Origin: Neorhizobium galegae bv. officinalis | GTDB taxonomy: Bacteria; Pseudomonadota; Alphaproteobacteria; Rhizobiales; Rhizobiaceae | Direction: 5' to 3' | DNA length: 64,000 bases | Assembly: GCA_000985875.1 (NCBI GenBank) | Contig: CCRI01000022.1 | Location: 1-64,000, forward strand | Shown here: positions 35,057 to 43,292 of the stretch, piece by piece | Layout of the letters: each line of letters begins with the position of its first letter | Numbering within the stretch: the stretch's first letter is position 1 | Program-made: the position numbers and the translations under genes | The notes under the pieces: model-generated | Database searches by the model: none | The model's input: the letters and a program-made list of their open reading frames with translations, nothing else | Told to the model about the DNA's origin: nothing

Positions 35057-35962
35057 GTGATCGACTACACCGCCCTCCGCGTACTCCACGCCGTCATCCA
35101 GTCCGGCAGTTTCGAAAAGGCTGCCACCGTTTTGAATGTCACCCCCTCAGCGGTGTCCCAGCGAGTAAAGCAGCTGGAGGAGCGGGTGGGTGCGGCGCTT
35201 GTCGTGCGTGGCACTCCATGTGTGGCCACGGAAAAAGGTGATCAGCTCTGCAGCCATATGGAAAATGTCGGCATTCTGGAACATGATCTGCTCAAGGAGT
35301 TGCCGTCTCTGGCCGACCCGCACGGCCCCCAGCAACGGGTCACGCTGCGGATCGCGACCAACGCCGACAGTCTCGGAACATGGTTTCTGGAGGCGATGGC
35401 GGAGTTCTCGAAGTCGTCGGATTACCTGTTGAACCTTTCGGTGGATGATCAGGATTATACATCCGACTGGCTTCAGCAGGGAAAGGTGATCGCGGCGGTA
35501 TCCGGCTCCGATAAGCCTATTTCGGGATGCCGGCGCTTTCCGCTGGGGGCGCTTCGCTACCATGCGACCGCCAGTCCTGGGTTCATCACCCGCCGTTTCG
35601 CGGGAGGCGTCACGCCGGAAACCCTGGCGGATGCGCCCTCCCTGACCTTCGACCAGAAAGACCGGCTTCAGTCCGATTGGGTTCGTCAAACGTTAGGCGA
35701 ATCCGTCAGTCTGCCGACGCACTGGTTGCCGTCTACACAAAGTTTCGTCGAGGCGAGCCTTATGGGTATGGGGTGGGGAATGAACCCCATCCAGCTCGTC
35801 AGGGACCACCTGGAGGCCGGACGCCTGGTGGAACTCCTGCCAGGTAAGACGCTCGACGTGCCGCTGTACTGGCACATCAATCGGCTGGCCGCAGACCGTC
35901 TCAATGCCTTGACCCGGTGTGTCAGCGAAGTGGCCGGCCGGACTTTAATTCGAATGGAATAA
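35057..35962 (+). CDS. ArgP/LysG-type LysR regulator
   Basis: 301 residues from the GTG at 35057. The winged helix (ALRVLHAVIQSGSFEKAATVLNVTPSAVSQRVKQLEERVG) and the periplasmic-binding-like ligand domain follow the ArgP/IciA subfamily (FLEAMAEFSKS, MGWGMNPIQLV). It should activate the divergent lysE gene in response to arginine or lysine; the shared intergenic region of about 95 bases is AT-rich and contains CTAGATTAAG-like promoter text. Confidence 0.88.
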   Translation: MIDYTALRVLHAVIQSGSFEKAATVLNVTPSAVSQRVKQLEERVGAALVVRGTPCVATEKGDQLCSHMENVGILEHDLLKELPSLADPHGPQQRVTLRIATNADSLGTWFLEAMAEFSKSSDYLLNLSVDDQDYTSDWLQQGKVIAAVSGSDKPISGCRRFPLGALRYHATASPGFITRRFAGGVTPETLADAPSLTFDQKDRLQSDWVRQTLGESVSLPTHWLPSTQSFVEASLMGMGWGMNPIQLVRDHLEAGRLVELLPGKTLDVPLYWHINRLAADRLNALTRCVSEVAGRTLIRME

Positions 35963-35975
35963 CAAGTATCCGAGC

Positions 35976-36164
35976 CTATCTCAGATAAGCAAGAGCTTGG
36001 GATCGGCCGACATAAGTGGGCTCTTGAAGAGAATTGAACCGTCGGCGGGCCGCAGTCACGATCCGTTCATCAACCGTAATTGCGGCGTTAGGATTATCGG
36101 CCTCAATATGAGTGAATATATCGTCGTGATCAGAGAGCGCGAAGGCGGACCAGACGAGCTTCAC
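35976..36164 (-). pseudogene. Truncated ParE/RelE-type toxin
   Basis: 62 residues: MKLVWSAFALSDHDDIFTHIEADNPNAAI...VDERIVTAARR is the N-terminal half of a ParE-type ribosome/gyrase toxin. The catalytic C-terminal strands are missing; the frame ends in unrelated text after RRRFNS. Its ATGA overlaps the antitoxin stop, so the pair was once an operon. Probably inactive. Confidence 0.7.
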
Positions 36165-36472
36165 CTTTTCAGGTCGCGTGCTCTGCGCCGGGCTGCTGCT
36201 CGACGCTCCGCGAAACGCGCCTCGGCCTCATTGTCCGGGATGTCGGGCCGTGTGTCGTTCAGGGCCTCCAACACCTTCGCCCGGAACCAGGCATCATGTC
36301 CCTCGCTGCTAGTCACCAATTCAAGCGGTAGAGAGCCTTCGTTGGCAGTACGGGTCAGCAGGATCCGCACTGCATCGAACACTGTCAGCCCCATGCCTTC
36401 GAGCACGGCGGACGCACGATCCCGGACCTCGGCATCGATGCGGGTTTGAACGAGAGCATTGGCGGCCGTAAG
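36161..36472 (-). CDS. RelB/DinJ-type antitoxin
   Basis: The conserved part (NALVQTRIDAEVRDRASAVLEGMGLTVFDAVRILLTRTANEG...) is a ribbon-helix-helix RelB/DinJ antitoxin, followed by a toxin-binding tail ending ERRAAARRRARDLKR. The start is uncertain: the codon where relatives have ATG reads CTT here (about 36470), with GAGGAA just upstream, while the open frame itself runs to 36637. Loss of the start codon may accompany loss of the toxin. Confidence 0.65.
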   Translation of the reverse strand, partial: LTAANALVQTRIDAEVRDRASAVLEGMGLTVFDAVRILLTRTANEGSLPLELVTSSEGHDAWFRAKVLEALNDTRPDIPDNEAEARFAERRAAARRRARDLKR

Positions 36473-36657
36473 CGATTCCTCTGTTAGAATTAATGTAATG
36501 CAATCGAATGACAAATGCCAGAGGGCTCTACATACTGGAGATGTTTTTGCATACATAGGATCACAGATAGCCGCGCCCGCTGTCGGCTGAGCACGCCACC
36601 CGCGCGAAGCAAAAACCCAGCCTGGTATGCCGCGCAAGCCGGCTCTAACGTGTCGTC

Positions 36658-36732
36658 GCCTAGAAAGGACTTGAACCGGTGACCCGTGGATTTGAGACGC
36701 GAAATATCCTATTGCTAAGCTGCGTTATAGGC
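36658..36732 (-). other. tRNA-like remnant
   Basis: A 75-base stretch on the minus strand starts GCCTATA and ends TCTAGGC, giving an acceptor-like pairing with one mismatch, and contains a T-loop-like GGTTCAAGTCC. The T stem is damaged (ACCGG opposite CCTTT) and the anticodon arm does not fold well. It is most likely a decayed tRNA or an attachment-site fragment left by an integrated element. Confidence 0.35.
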
Positions 36733-36836
36733 AGAGCGTCCGTCTGCCGAGGCGACCACTGTGGGGGTTTCCGAAGATATCGAACGGACGGTGCCGGACG
36801 GCTGTAAATGGCACCTGCCTCTCGTTCAACACGCAA

Positions 36837-37250
36837 TCATTGCGCCACATCCAGTAGCATCCTGTAGCGCCCCTTTTTGCCAAGCCATGATAATGAAATG
36901 TTCCCGCCGGGTCGGGCAATTGGAAATGCAAATTGCGGGCAACCGCTAAGTCCCGAGAGACACAGAAGCTTGATGCAGCCGGAGCGAAACGTTGCGAGAC
37001 ATTGCCGTGTGGCGTCGCGCCTTGGCGGTCTCACGGCCAATGTCGGAAGAGCGACAAGGACGTTTTCGGCGAACAACCGGCCGATTTTCCTGGAGAAGGG
37101 CTCCCGAATCCGACACGCCTCTTGTACATCGCCGTCGTTGAGGAGCGATCCTGACAGAAGGTGCGCGGCAATGTTGGGCGCGATGTATGCGGGCTTCGCT
37201 CGAAGGGCGATCGGTTGCTTTCCCAGGCTTCTCTTTGCAGGATGAATGCC
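36837..37250 (-). pseudogene. C-terminal fragment of an amidase-signature protein
   Basis: The minus frame reads NIAAHLLSGSLLN ... RIREPFSRKIGRLFAENVLVALPTLAVRPP ... LSGLSGCPQFAFPIARPGGNISLSWLGKKGRYRMLLDVA. This is the C-terminal region of an amidase-signature enzyme (the VLPT-P and GLSG-PQ blocks). The catalytic Ser-cisSer-Lys part is absent; an IS3 fragment lies where it should be. Confidence 0.6.
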
Positions 37251-37318
37251 CAAGCAAGCTCGTCCAAGTTCAACGAGCCGATCGATTTGCCGGAGGCTTC
37301 TGAGAGATTGGAGCCTAT

Positions 37319-37420
37319 ATGAGCAAGACAACGAACAAATTCTCTCCCGAAGCCCGTGAGCGCGCCATTCGAATGGTGCTGGACCACAAAGCCGAACACC
37401 CAAACGAAATGGCCTCCGGC
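37319..37420 (+). mobile_element. IS3-family OrfA fragment
   Basis: The frame starts MSKTTNKFSPEARERAIRMVLDHKAEHPNE, the N-terminus of an IS3-family OrfA (helix-turn-helix) protein, and then leaves the family after about 32 residues. Only this stub remains; no OrfB was seen. Confidence 0.65.
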
Positions 37421-37511
37421 AAATCCGGCGCGGTTCAGCACGCACCCGACCGATGCGGCCGGCGCCCAGAAGAGCAAAGTTCACTGTCATGGTTGATTGC
37501 TAGTGGCTCGA

Positions 37512-38306
37512 TCAGCCGTTGATCATATTGCGGAAGCGGACGAGTTCCTCGCTCGCCACGCCGACATTGTGCGGCTCCGCCGGATAAGCTCCGCTCTCGA
37601 CGTCCTGGCGGAATTCCCGGAACGCTGCGATGCGCTCGTGCTGCAGGCGGTCGAACTCTGCGGCAAAGTTGCGATAGGTCTTCGCATGTCGCGGCACATG
37701 CCCGCGGTTCTGTCCGAGCACGTCATCGGCAAAGAGATATTGCGCGTCGCAACCGGCGCCCGCCCCCATCGAGATCATGAAGAGAGACGTCTGGGCGCTG
37801 ATCAGCGAGGCAACGTCGGCAGGAACCACCTCGATTTCGGCGGCGAAGGCACCAGCCTCCTCGAGGGCTTTGACCGCATTCCAGATCGCCATCGCGCTGT
37901 CGGCCGTCTTGCCGACCGCCTTGAAGCCACCGGTCCAGGTCGCCTTCGAGGGAATGAGGCCGACATGGCTGCAGACGGGAATGCCCTCGTCCCTGAGCTC
38001 GCGGATGATCCGGAGGCTCGCCGCGCAATAGACGGCGTCGCCACCGGCGCGCATCGCTTTGAAGGCCGCCCGCAGATATTCCTCCGTCGTGACGAAGTCG
38101 CCATATTCGAGCCCCGGCACGGCAAAGACACTTGGCGCCACCTCGCGGAACGCAGGCCCCAGGAGCGCCGGCGGCACGGAGACCATTTCAATCCCGGCCT
38201 TGTCGGCGGCTTGCGCCTCCTCGAGCGTGACGACACGAAGCATGCTGAGCTGGCGCTTGCCCTTGAGCGCCAGGATATCGGCAACGGTGGGACGGTGGGA
38301 TTTCAT
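37512..38306 (-). CDS. PanB-like hydroxymethyltransferase family protein
   Basis: 264 residues of the ketopantoate hydroxymethyltransferase (TIM-barrel) family: SMLRVVTLEEAQAADKAGIEMVSVP replaces the usual start, then PVCSHVGLIPSKATWTGGFKAVGKT, AAEIEVVPADVA and ISMGAGAGCDAQYLFADDVLG, in line with the PanB HVGLTPQ, ELVP and GIGAG-CDGQ-LV-HD blocks. PanB uses 5,10-methylene-THF to hydroxymethylate a 2-oxo acid. It is last in the mocD-mocE-mocF operon, so a catabolic one-carbon role is likelier than pantothenate synthesis; relatives of this type differ clearly from true PanB. Confidence 0.75.
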   Translation of the reverse strand: MKSHRPTVADILALKGKRQLSMLRVVTLEEAQAADKAGIEMVSVPPALLGPAFREVAPSVFAVPGLEYGDFVTTEEYLRAAFKAMRAGGDAVYCAASLRIIRELRDEGIPVCSHVGLIPSKATWTGGFKAVGKTADSAMAIWNAVKALEEAGAFAAEIEVVPADVASLISAQTSLFMISMGAGAGCDAQYLFADDVLGQNRGHVPRHAKTYRNFAAEFDRLQHERIAAFREFRQDVESGAYPAEPHNVGVASEELVRFRNMING

Positions 38307-38331
38307 CGGTGCATCCTTTGGCGCCAGGCGC

Positions 38332-39552
38332 TCACAGAAGGGATTTCAGTTTGACGGAAGGATCGGCGAGTGCCGCGCGATCGGGGCGCGTGCCCCTGGC
38401 GATCAGCATCTCGGCAAGCCGAATGTCGCGGGCAACGGCACCGCCGGGGCCAAGTCCGCTGGCTGCCAGCAATCGCCCATCCGCATCGAGGTGAAACAGG
38501 ATCTCGGCCTCCGGCGACAGCGTCCGGCCGATGGTCGATGTTGCGCCGTCGGACAAGCCGGCTACCTGCAGCGTCAGGTCGTATTGGTCCGACCAGAACC
38601 AGGGCACCGCATCGAAGGATGCGGCCTCTCCCAGCATGTTGGCCGCCGCGACGCTGCCCTGTTCCTGCGCGTTGCGCCAGGATTCGAGCCGGACGCGCCG
38701 GCCGCCATAGGCGGTGACGGGAAAGGAGCAGCAGTCGCCGGCCGCGAAGATGTGCCGATCGCTGGTCGCCAGATGGCGGTCGACGGCAATGCCGTTGTCG
38801 ATCGCAAGCCCTGCTTCTGCGGCAAGACGGGTGTTGGGCTGGGCGCCGATCCCGACCACGAGCGCATCGACCTTGATCTGGCGACCATCGGCGAACCCGA
38901 TGGTAACGCCGCTCTCGCCATCGGCGATGGTCTCGATCCCCACGCCGCAGAGGAGTTCCACGCCTTCTGCCGCGTGCCGTGCCTGCAAGGCGAGCGCGAG
39001 CTTTTCGGGAACACCGCGCATCAACACGCGCGGTTGCGCCTCAAACAAGGTGACGGCCGTCCCGAGTTTCCGGCCCATCGCGGCCAGTTCGAGCCCGATG
39101 AAGCCACCGCCGAGAATGGCCAAGCGGCCATCCCCCCGCATATGACGACGAATGGCGGAGGCGTCCTCGACGGTCCGCAGCACATGGATGCGATCACTCG
39201 TGCCAATGCCGGGGAACGGGCGCGGTGCGGCGCCGGTTGCAAGCAGCAGCCGTTCGTAGGACAGCGTTTCGCCGGCTTCCAATAGCAGCGCATGGCGTGC
39301 CGGGTCGACCGAGATAGCCCGATGGCCTCGCAGAAAGGTGATCCCCGCCTCGGCAAAACGTTCGTTTGCGACGATCGCCCGGACGGTCTCGGCTTCCTCG
39401 CCCCCCTTCGACAGGGGTGGACGCTCGTAGGGGAGATGCGGCTCGTCGCCGATCAGCGTGACGGTTCCCTGGTAACCCCGCTCCCGCAGGGCAAAGGCCG
39501 CCCGCACGCCGGCTTCGCCGGCGCCGACGATCACCATGCCTTTGTCACCCAT
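38332..39552 (-). CDS. mocF: MocF-type ferredoxin reductase
   Basis: 406 residues from the ATG at 39552, one base after the mocE stop. MVIVGAGEAGVRAAFALRERGY is the FAD site, LAILGGGFIGLELA the NAD(P)H site, IFAAGDCCSFP the second FAD motif, and LPYERPPLSKG the signature loop. It should reduce the MocE Rieske ferredoxin. It is related to the P450-system reductase at 22479. The moc role rests on operon position with mocD and mocE. Confidence 0.88.
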   Translation of the reverse strand: MGDKGMVIVGAGEAGVRAAFALRERGYQGTVTLIGDEPHLPYERPPLSKGGEEAETVRAIVANERFAEAGITFLRGHRAISVDPARHALLLEAGETLSYERLLLATGAAPRPFPGIGTSDRIHVLRTVEDASAIRRHMRGDGRLAILGGGFIGLELAAMGRKLGTAVTLFEAQPRVLMRGVPEKLALALQARHAAEGVELLCGVGIETIADGESGVTIGFADGRQIKVDALVVGIGAQPNTRLAAEAGLAIDNGIAVDRHLATSDRHIFAAGDCCSFPVTAYGGRRVRLESWRNAQEQGSVAAANMLGEAASFDAVPWFWSDQYDLTLQVAGLSDGATSTIGRTLSPEAEILFHLDADGRLLAASGLGPGGAVARDIRLAEMLIARGTRPDRAALADPSVKLKSLL

Positions 39553-39553
39553 C

Positions 39554-39868
39554 TCAGCCGACCTGGATGAAGACGCGGCCACCATCGACCTTGACCGCAT
39601 AGGTCTTGAGGTTGACGCAGACGGGGGCGCCCTTGGCTTGGCCGGTCTTGTAGTTGAAGCGGCCGTTGTGCTTCGGACATTCGATGATGTCGTCCATCAC
39701 CAGACCATCGGCCAGATGAACATTCTCGTGCGTGCAATGTCCATCGGTCGCGTGGAAACTGTCTTCCGGGCTGCGATAGATGGCGTAGCTCTTGCCGTCG
39801 TGATCGAAGCGGATGACATCCTCTTCGTCGATCTCGTCCTTGTCGCAGACGTCGATCCAGGTGCTCAT
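39554..39868 (-). CDS. mocE: MocE-type Rieske [2Fe-2S] ferredoxin
   Basis: 104 residues. The Rieske ligands are C45/H47 (CTH) and C64/H67 (CPKH). The text TWIDVCDKDEIDEEDVIRFDHDGKSYAIYRSPED and FNYKTGQAKGAPVCVNLKTYAVKV is characteristic of the MocE family as I remember it. It carries electrons from MocF to the MocD oxygenase. Confidence 0.92.
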   Translation of the reverse strand: MSTWIDVCDKDEIDEEDVIRFDHDGKSYAIYRSPEDSFHATDGHCTHENVHLADGLVMDDIIECPKHNGRFNYKTGQAKGAPVCVNLKTYAVKVDGGRVFIQVG

Positions 39869-39914
39869 CGGGCTCTCCTCCCCCTTTATGGCTTGTTTTT
39901 GTCGGACGCCGGCG

Positions 39915-41006
39915 TCACTCCGCCGCTGGCGCCATGGCGTCGCTGTGGAAGTCTTCGCGATAGGGCTTTGCCGTCGGTGGCAACTCGCGCCTCAGGAAGT
40001 AATCCTCGTTCCGGAGCTGGCGCAGGAAGGCCGGGATCATCTCGCGATAACCGTCGAGGATCGACGGGTTCGGTGCCGGCAGATCGCCCTTGATCATCGC
40101 GTGCAGCTTCGGCAGCGCGTGATAGGGCACCATCGGGAACATGTGATGCTCCACGTGATAGTTCATGTTCCAGTAAATGAAGCGACTGATCGGGTTCATG
40201 TAGACCGTGCGGCTGTTTAGCCGGTGGTCGATGACGTTGTCGGCAAGGCCGCCATGCTGCAACAGGCCGGTCATGACATGGTGCCAGGCACCATAAAGGC
40301 GCGGCATGCCGATCAGCACCAGAGGCAGGATCGAATTCAGGCCGACCGCGAGTGCGACGGTCGCCACATAGATCGCGAGCCAGATGCGCGCGACGCGGAT
40401 CGCCTTCGACTGCTCCGTCTCCGGAATAATGATCTTCTCTTCGGCGCTGATGACGCCAAACGCGTTGCGGACCATGTCGATCACCGCATGCCAGGCATCC
40501 AGCAGGCCGAACAAATTGAGGATCAGCCGCAGGAGATCCGGCGGACGCATCACCGCGATTTCCGGATCCCGGCCGACAATAACCGTATCGGTGTGGTGCC
40601 GGGTATGGCTCCAGCGCCAGGTCACCGGATTGCGCATGATCATGAAACAGGCGATCTGGTAGACAAGGTTGTTCATCCACATCGTCTTGAACGCCGTGCC
40701 ATGACCGCATTCATGCCAGCGGCTGTCCGAGGCGGACCCGTAGAACACGCCGTAGGCGAGGAAGAAAGGGATCGCCCAGAGGCTGCCCCAGAAATAGATG
40801 CCAAGCCCTGCAAATACGACCAAGCAGCCGAGCCAGATCGCCGTGTCCCGGAGGGCTGGCCCATCCTCCCGCTTCATCAATTCCTTCATCTGCTTGCGCG
40901 GCACCTCGGTATGATACCACTGCGCTGCCGCGAGCCCGTTGGCCACCGCCGCCTGCGCATCGCGCCCAAGCAGGCTGTAGTCACGCTTTGCCGCCGTCCT
41001 CGCCAT
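39915..41006 (-). CDS. mocD: MocD-type di-iron oxygenase (fatty acid desaturase superfamily)
   Basis: 363 residues. The three histidine boxes are HECGH (98-102), HTRHH (134-138) and NYHVEHHMFP (about residue 300), with hydrophobic membrane segments between about 55-90 and 200-235. In Rhizobium, MocD, MocE and MocF form the oxygenase that demethylates rhizopine (3-O-methyl-scyllo-inosamine) before its use through inositol catabolism. It is the first gene of the minus-strand operon, divergent from the LacI gene at 41179, with operator-like repeats between. A different methoxy or N-methyl substrate cannot be excluded. Confidence 0.88.
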   Translation of the reverse strand: MARTAAKRDYSLLGRDAQAAVANGLAAAQWYHTEVPRKQMKELMKREDGPALRDTAIWLGCLVVFAGLGIYFWGSLWAIPFFLAYGVFYGSASDSRWHECGHGTAFKTMWMNNLVYQIACFMIMRNPVTWRWSHTRHHTDTVIVGRDPEIAVMRPPDLLRLILNLFGLLDAWHAVIDMVRNAFGVISAEEKIIIPETEQSKAIRVARIWLAIYVATVALAVGLNSILPLVLIGMPRLYGAWHHVMTGLLQHGGLADNVIDHRLNSRTVYMNPISRFIYWNMNYHVEHHMFPMVPYHALPKLHAMIKGDLPAPNPSILDGYREMIPAFLRQLRNEDYFLRRELPPTAKPYREDFHSDAMAPAAE

Positions 41007-41112
41007 CGATCTCCTCCATCGGTTTCGATGCGGTCGCCATCAAAGGCGTCGCATGGAATCTGATCTTGAGGATTATCGTTGTTCTGACAGATCACAATCC
41101 ACGCATGATATA

Positions 41113-41154
41113 TTCTATCAAAGTCTATCATTCTTGATTTACTCCATGATAGAA
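41113..41154. promoter_or_regulatory. TTCTATCA repeats, candidate LacI operators
   Basis: TTCTATCA (41113-41120), TCTATCA (41124-41130) and the inverted TGATAGAA (41147-41154) lie between the divergent mocD and LacI starts. The first and last form a 42-base dyad. They could bind the neighbouring LacI-family regulator; positional inference. Confidence 0.45.
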
Positions 41155-41178
41155 AGGTCTCACTTGAAGGAGGAACAG

Positions 41179-42210
41179 ATGGGATCAAGACCGACGATCG
41201 CGGATCTGGCCAAGACTGCGGGAGTGAGCGTCGCAACCGTGGACCGCGTGCTGAACGGGCGGCACAAGGTGCGCGAGGACACGGCGCGGCGCGTCTATGA
41301 CGCGGCAAACGAGATTGGCTTCCATGCCGTCGGATTGCTGCGGCAGCGAGTGTTCGAGGGGCTGCCGCAATACCGGTTGGGCTTCATCCTGCAGAAGCCC
41401 AACCACCATTTTTACCAGAGCTTCAAGCGGGAGCTGGAGATCGCCGTCCAGAATCATCCCTGCATTCGCGGCGTGGCCCAGATCGAATTCTGCGCCAACC
41501 AGACACCGAGCGAACTGGCCGACAAGCTGAAAGAGGTCGGCGCCAGGAATCAGGCGGTCGCCATGACATCCCCGGACTACCCAGCCCTGACGGTGACAGC
41601 GGAGGAACTGAAGGCAAGGGGCATCCCGGTATTCTCACTCCTGTCTGATTTCGCCTCCGGCATCCGCGAGGGCTATGTCGGGCTCAATAACCGCAAGGCC
41701 GGTCGAACGGCAGCCTGGATGATCGCGAAGGCTGCGGAAAACCCGGGGAAGGTGGCTGTTTTCGTCGGCAGTCACCGCTTTCACGGTCACGAATTGCGCG
41801 AGATCGGCTTTCGGTCCTACTTCCGCGAACACGCTCCCGATTTCGAGGTTCTGGACACGCTGGTGAACCTGGAAACCGTTGAAATCACCCACGAAGCGAC
41901 GCTGGATCTTCTGCACCGCCATCCGGATCTTGTGGGTTTTTATGTTGCCGGCGGCGGAATGGAAGGCGCCATCTCCGCCATCCGGGAAGAAAAGCTTGGC
42001 GGCAGGCATGTTATCGTCGTCAACGAACTGACGCCAATTTCCCGCGCGGCGCTGGCCGATGAGATCGTGACCATGGCGATTGCGACACCGCTTGCAAATC
42101 TGTGCCGCGAACTGGTGCAGCTAATGGTCGAGGCGGTGGATACCGGTCCCGCGACGGCGCCAGGCCAGACTTTCCTGCCGCTCGAAATTTACGTGCCGGA
42201 AAACATCTGA
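41179..42210 (+). CDS. LacI-family regulator of the moc-type locus
   Basis: 343 residues from the ATG at 41179, with AAGGAGG six bases upstream. The N-terminal helix-turn-helix and hinge are classical (PTIADLAKTAGVSVATVDRVLNGRHKVREDTARRVYDAA), followed by a periplasmic-binding-like sugar domain (VGLNNRKAGRTAAWMI, GSHRFHGHELREIGFRSYFREHAP). It lies between the divergent mocD operon and the isomerase/ABC operon, so it likely controls both with a sugar or cyclitol inducer. Note that the S. meliloti moc locus uses a GntR-type MocR instead. Confidence 0.88.
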   Translation: MGSRPTIADLAKTAGVSVATVDRVLNGRHKVREDTARRVYDAANEIGFHAVGLLRQRVFEGLPQYRLGFILQKPNHHFYQSFKRELEIAVQNHPCIRGVAQIEFCANQTPSELADKLKEVGARNQAVAMTSPDYPALTVTAEELKARGIPVFSLLSDFASGIREGYVGLNNRKAGRTAAWMIAKAAENPGKVAVFVGSHRFHGHELREIGFRSYFREHAPDFEVLDTLVNLETVEITHEATLDLLHRHPDLVGFYVAGGGMEGAISAIREEKLGGRHVIVVNELTPISRAALADEIVTMAIATPLANLCRELVQLMVEAVDTGPATAPGQTFLPLEIYVPENI

Positions 42211-42367
42211 GCGGTAATGATGGAAATTCATCATAACAATCTGCAAATTCTTTCATAAATGAGATAGAATATTGCTATTTCGTCTTTGACGAACGCCACG
42301 AAACCTGATGACTTCGTTTGGCGGGACGGAGGAGGAAAGCCGGCCGCGCCAAACTTCGGGAGAACTC

Positions 42368-43180
42368 ATGGCCGCGCTTACCTTCGCGCTCAACCACATG
42401 GTTGCGCCACACATGCCGCTCGGCGCTTTTTTCGAACTGGGCATATCGCTCGGTGTTCGGCAATTCGAAATCCGCAACGATCTTGCGGGTAATGCCATGC
42501 TCGACGGGACTTCACCTGAGACGGTCGGCGACCTGGCAAAGGCGCACCTAACCGAAATCATTTCGATCAATGCCCTGCAGCGCTTCAACGAATGGACGCT
42601 GGAACGGGAAGCGGAAGCCAGGGAACTGGCCGCCTATGCTGCTGCCTGCGGCGCAAAAGCTCTGGTTCTCGTGCCCGTCAACGATGGAAGCGGCAGGCTG
42701 GAGGGAGAGCGTCAGGGGAATTTGCGCGTTGCGCTCAAGGCACTGAAACCTATCCTGCAGGACAATAACCTCATCGGACTCGTGGAGCCGCTCGGTTTCC
42801 AGATCTGCTCGCTTCGCTCCAAGAAAGAAGCAGCGGAAGCAATTGCCGCGATCGATGGCCGCCAAAGCTTCAAGCTGGTTCATGACACTTTCCACCACGT
42901 GCTGGCTAGCGAGCCGGATATATTTCCGGATTTGACGGGGCTGGTGCACATTTCAGGCGTCGATGACCAGGACGTCAGCATCGACGCCATGCGCGATCCG
43001 CATCGCGTGATGGTGACGGCACGGGACCGGCTGGACAATGTCGGTCAGATCCGTGCGCTCGTCGACGCTGGTTATCCCGGCCCGTTCTCGTTCGAACCGT
43101 TCGCGTCATCCGTTCACGCATCGACCGATCCGCAAACGATGATCCGCAACAGCATGGAGCTGATCCGGGACAGACTTTGA
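42368..43180 (+). CDS. TIM-barrel sugar isomerase/epimerase (MocC/IolE-like)
   Basis: 270 residues from the ATG at 42368 with GGGAGAA upstream; the longer frame to 42308 is not needed. AP_endonuc_2-type barrel: LNHMVAPHMPLGAFFELGISLGVRQFEIRND at the start, GAKALVLVPVNDG, GLVEPLGF (metal-binding Glu), KLVHDTFHHVL (Asp-His) and GPFSFEPFA (Glu). These are the usual metal ligands of the sugar-phosphate isomerase/IolE/MocC superfamily. It is next to the sugar ABC genes and the moc oxygenase, so a step on inosose or aminocyclitol is likely. Confidence 0.8.
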   Translation: MAALTFALNHMVAPHMPLGAFFELGISLGVRQFEIRNDLAGNAMLDGTSPETVGDLAKAHLTEIISINALQRFNEWTLEREAEARELAAYAAACGAKALVLVPVNDGSGRLEGERQGNLRVALKALKPILQDNNLIGLVEPLGFQICSLRSKKEAAEAIAAIDGRQSFKLVHDTFHHVLASEPDIFPDLTGLVHISGVDDQDVSIDAMRDPHRVMVTARDRLDNVGQIRALVDAGYPGPFSFEPFASSVHASTDPQTMIRNSMELIRDRL

Positions 43181-43292
43181 CGTCTTCACCGATCCGGTGG
43201 CAGTGACCGGATCGGTTCGTGAGATTGCCTTCGGGGAGGAGGCGACCGGCTTTTTGAGGTGTTCGCCGGGCACCGTTTCAGAGGAGGAAGAG

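Noticed and set aside
38332..39285. Long plus-strand frame 38059-39285 (408 codons) over mocF and panB-like
   Set aside because: It is the antisense of well-supported genes and has no domain; a GC-bias shadow.
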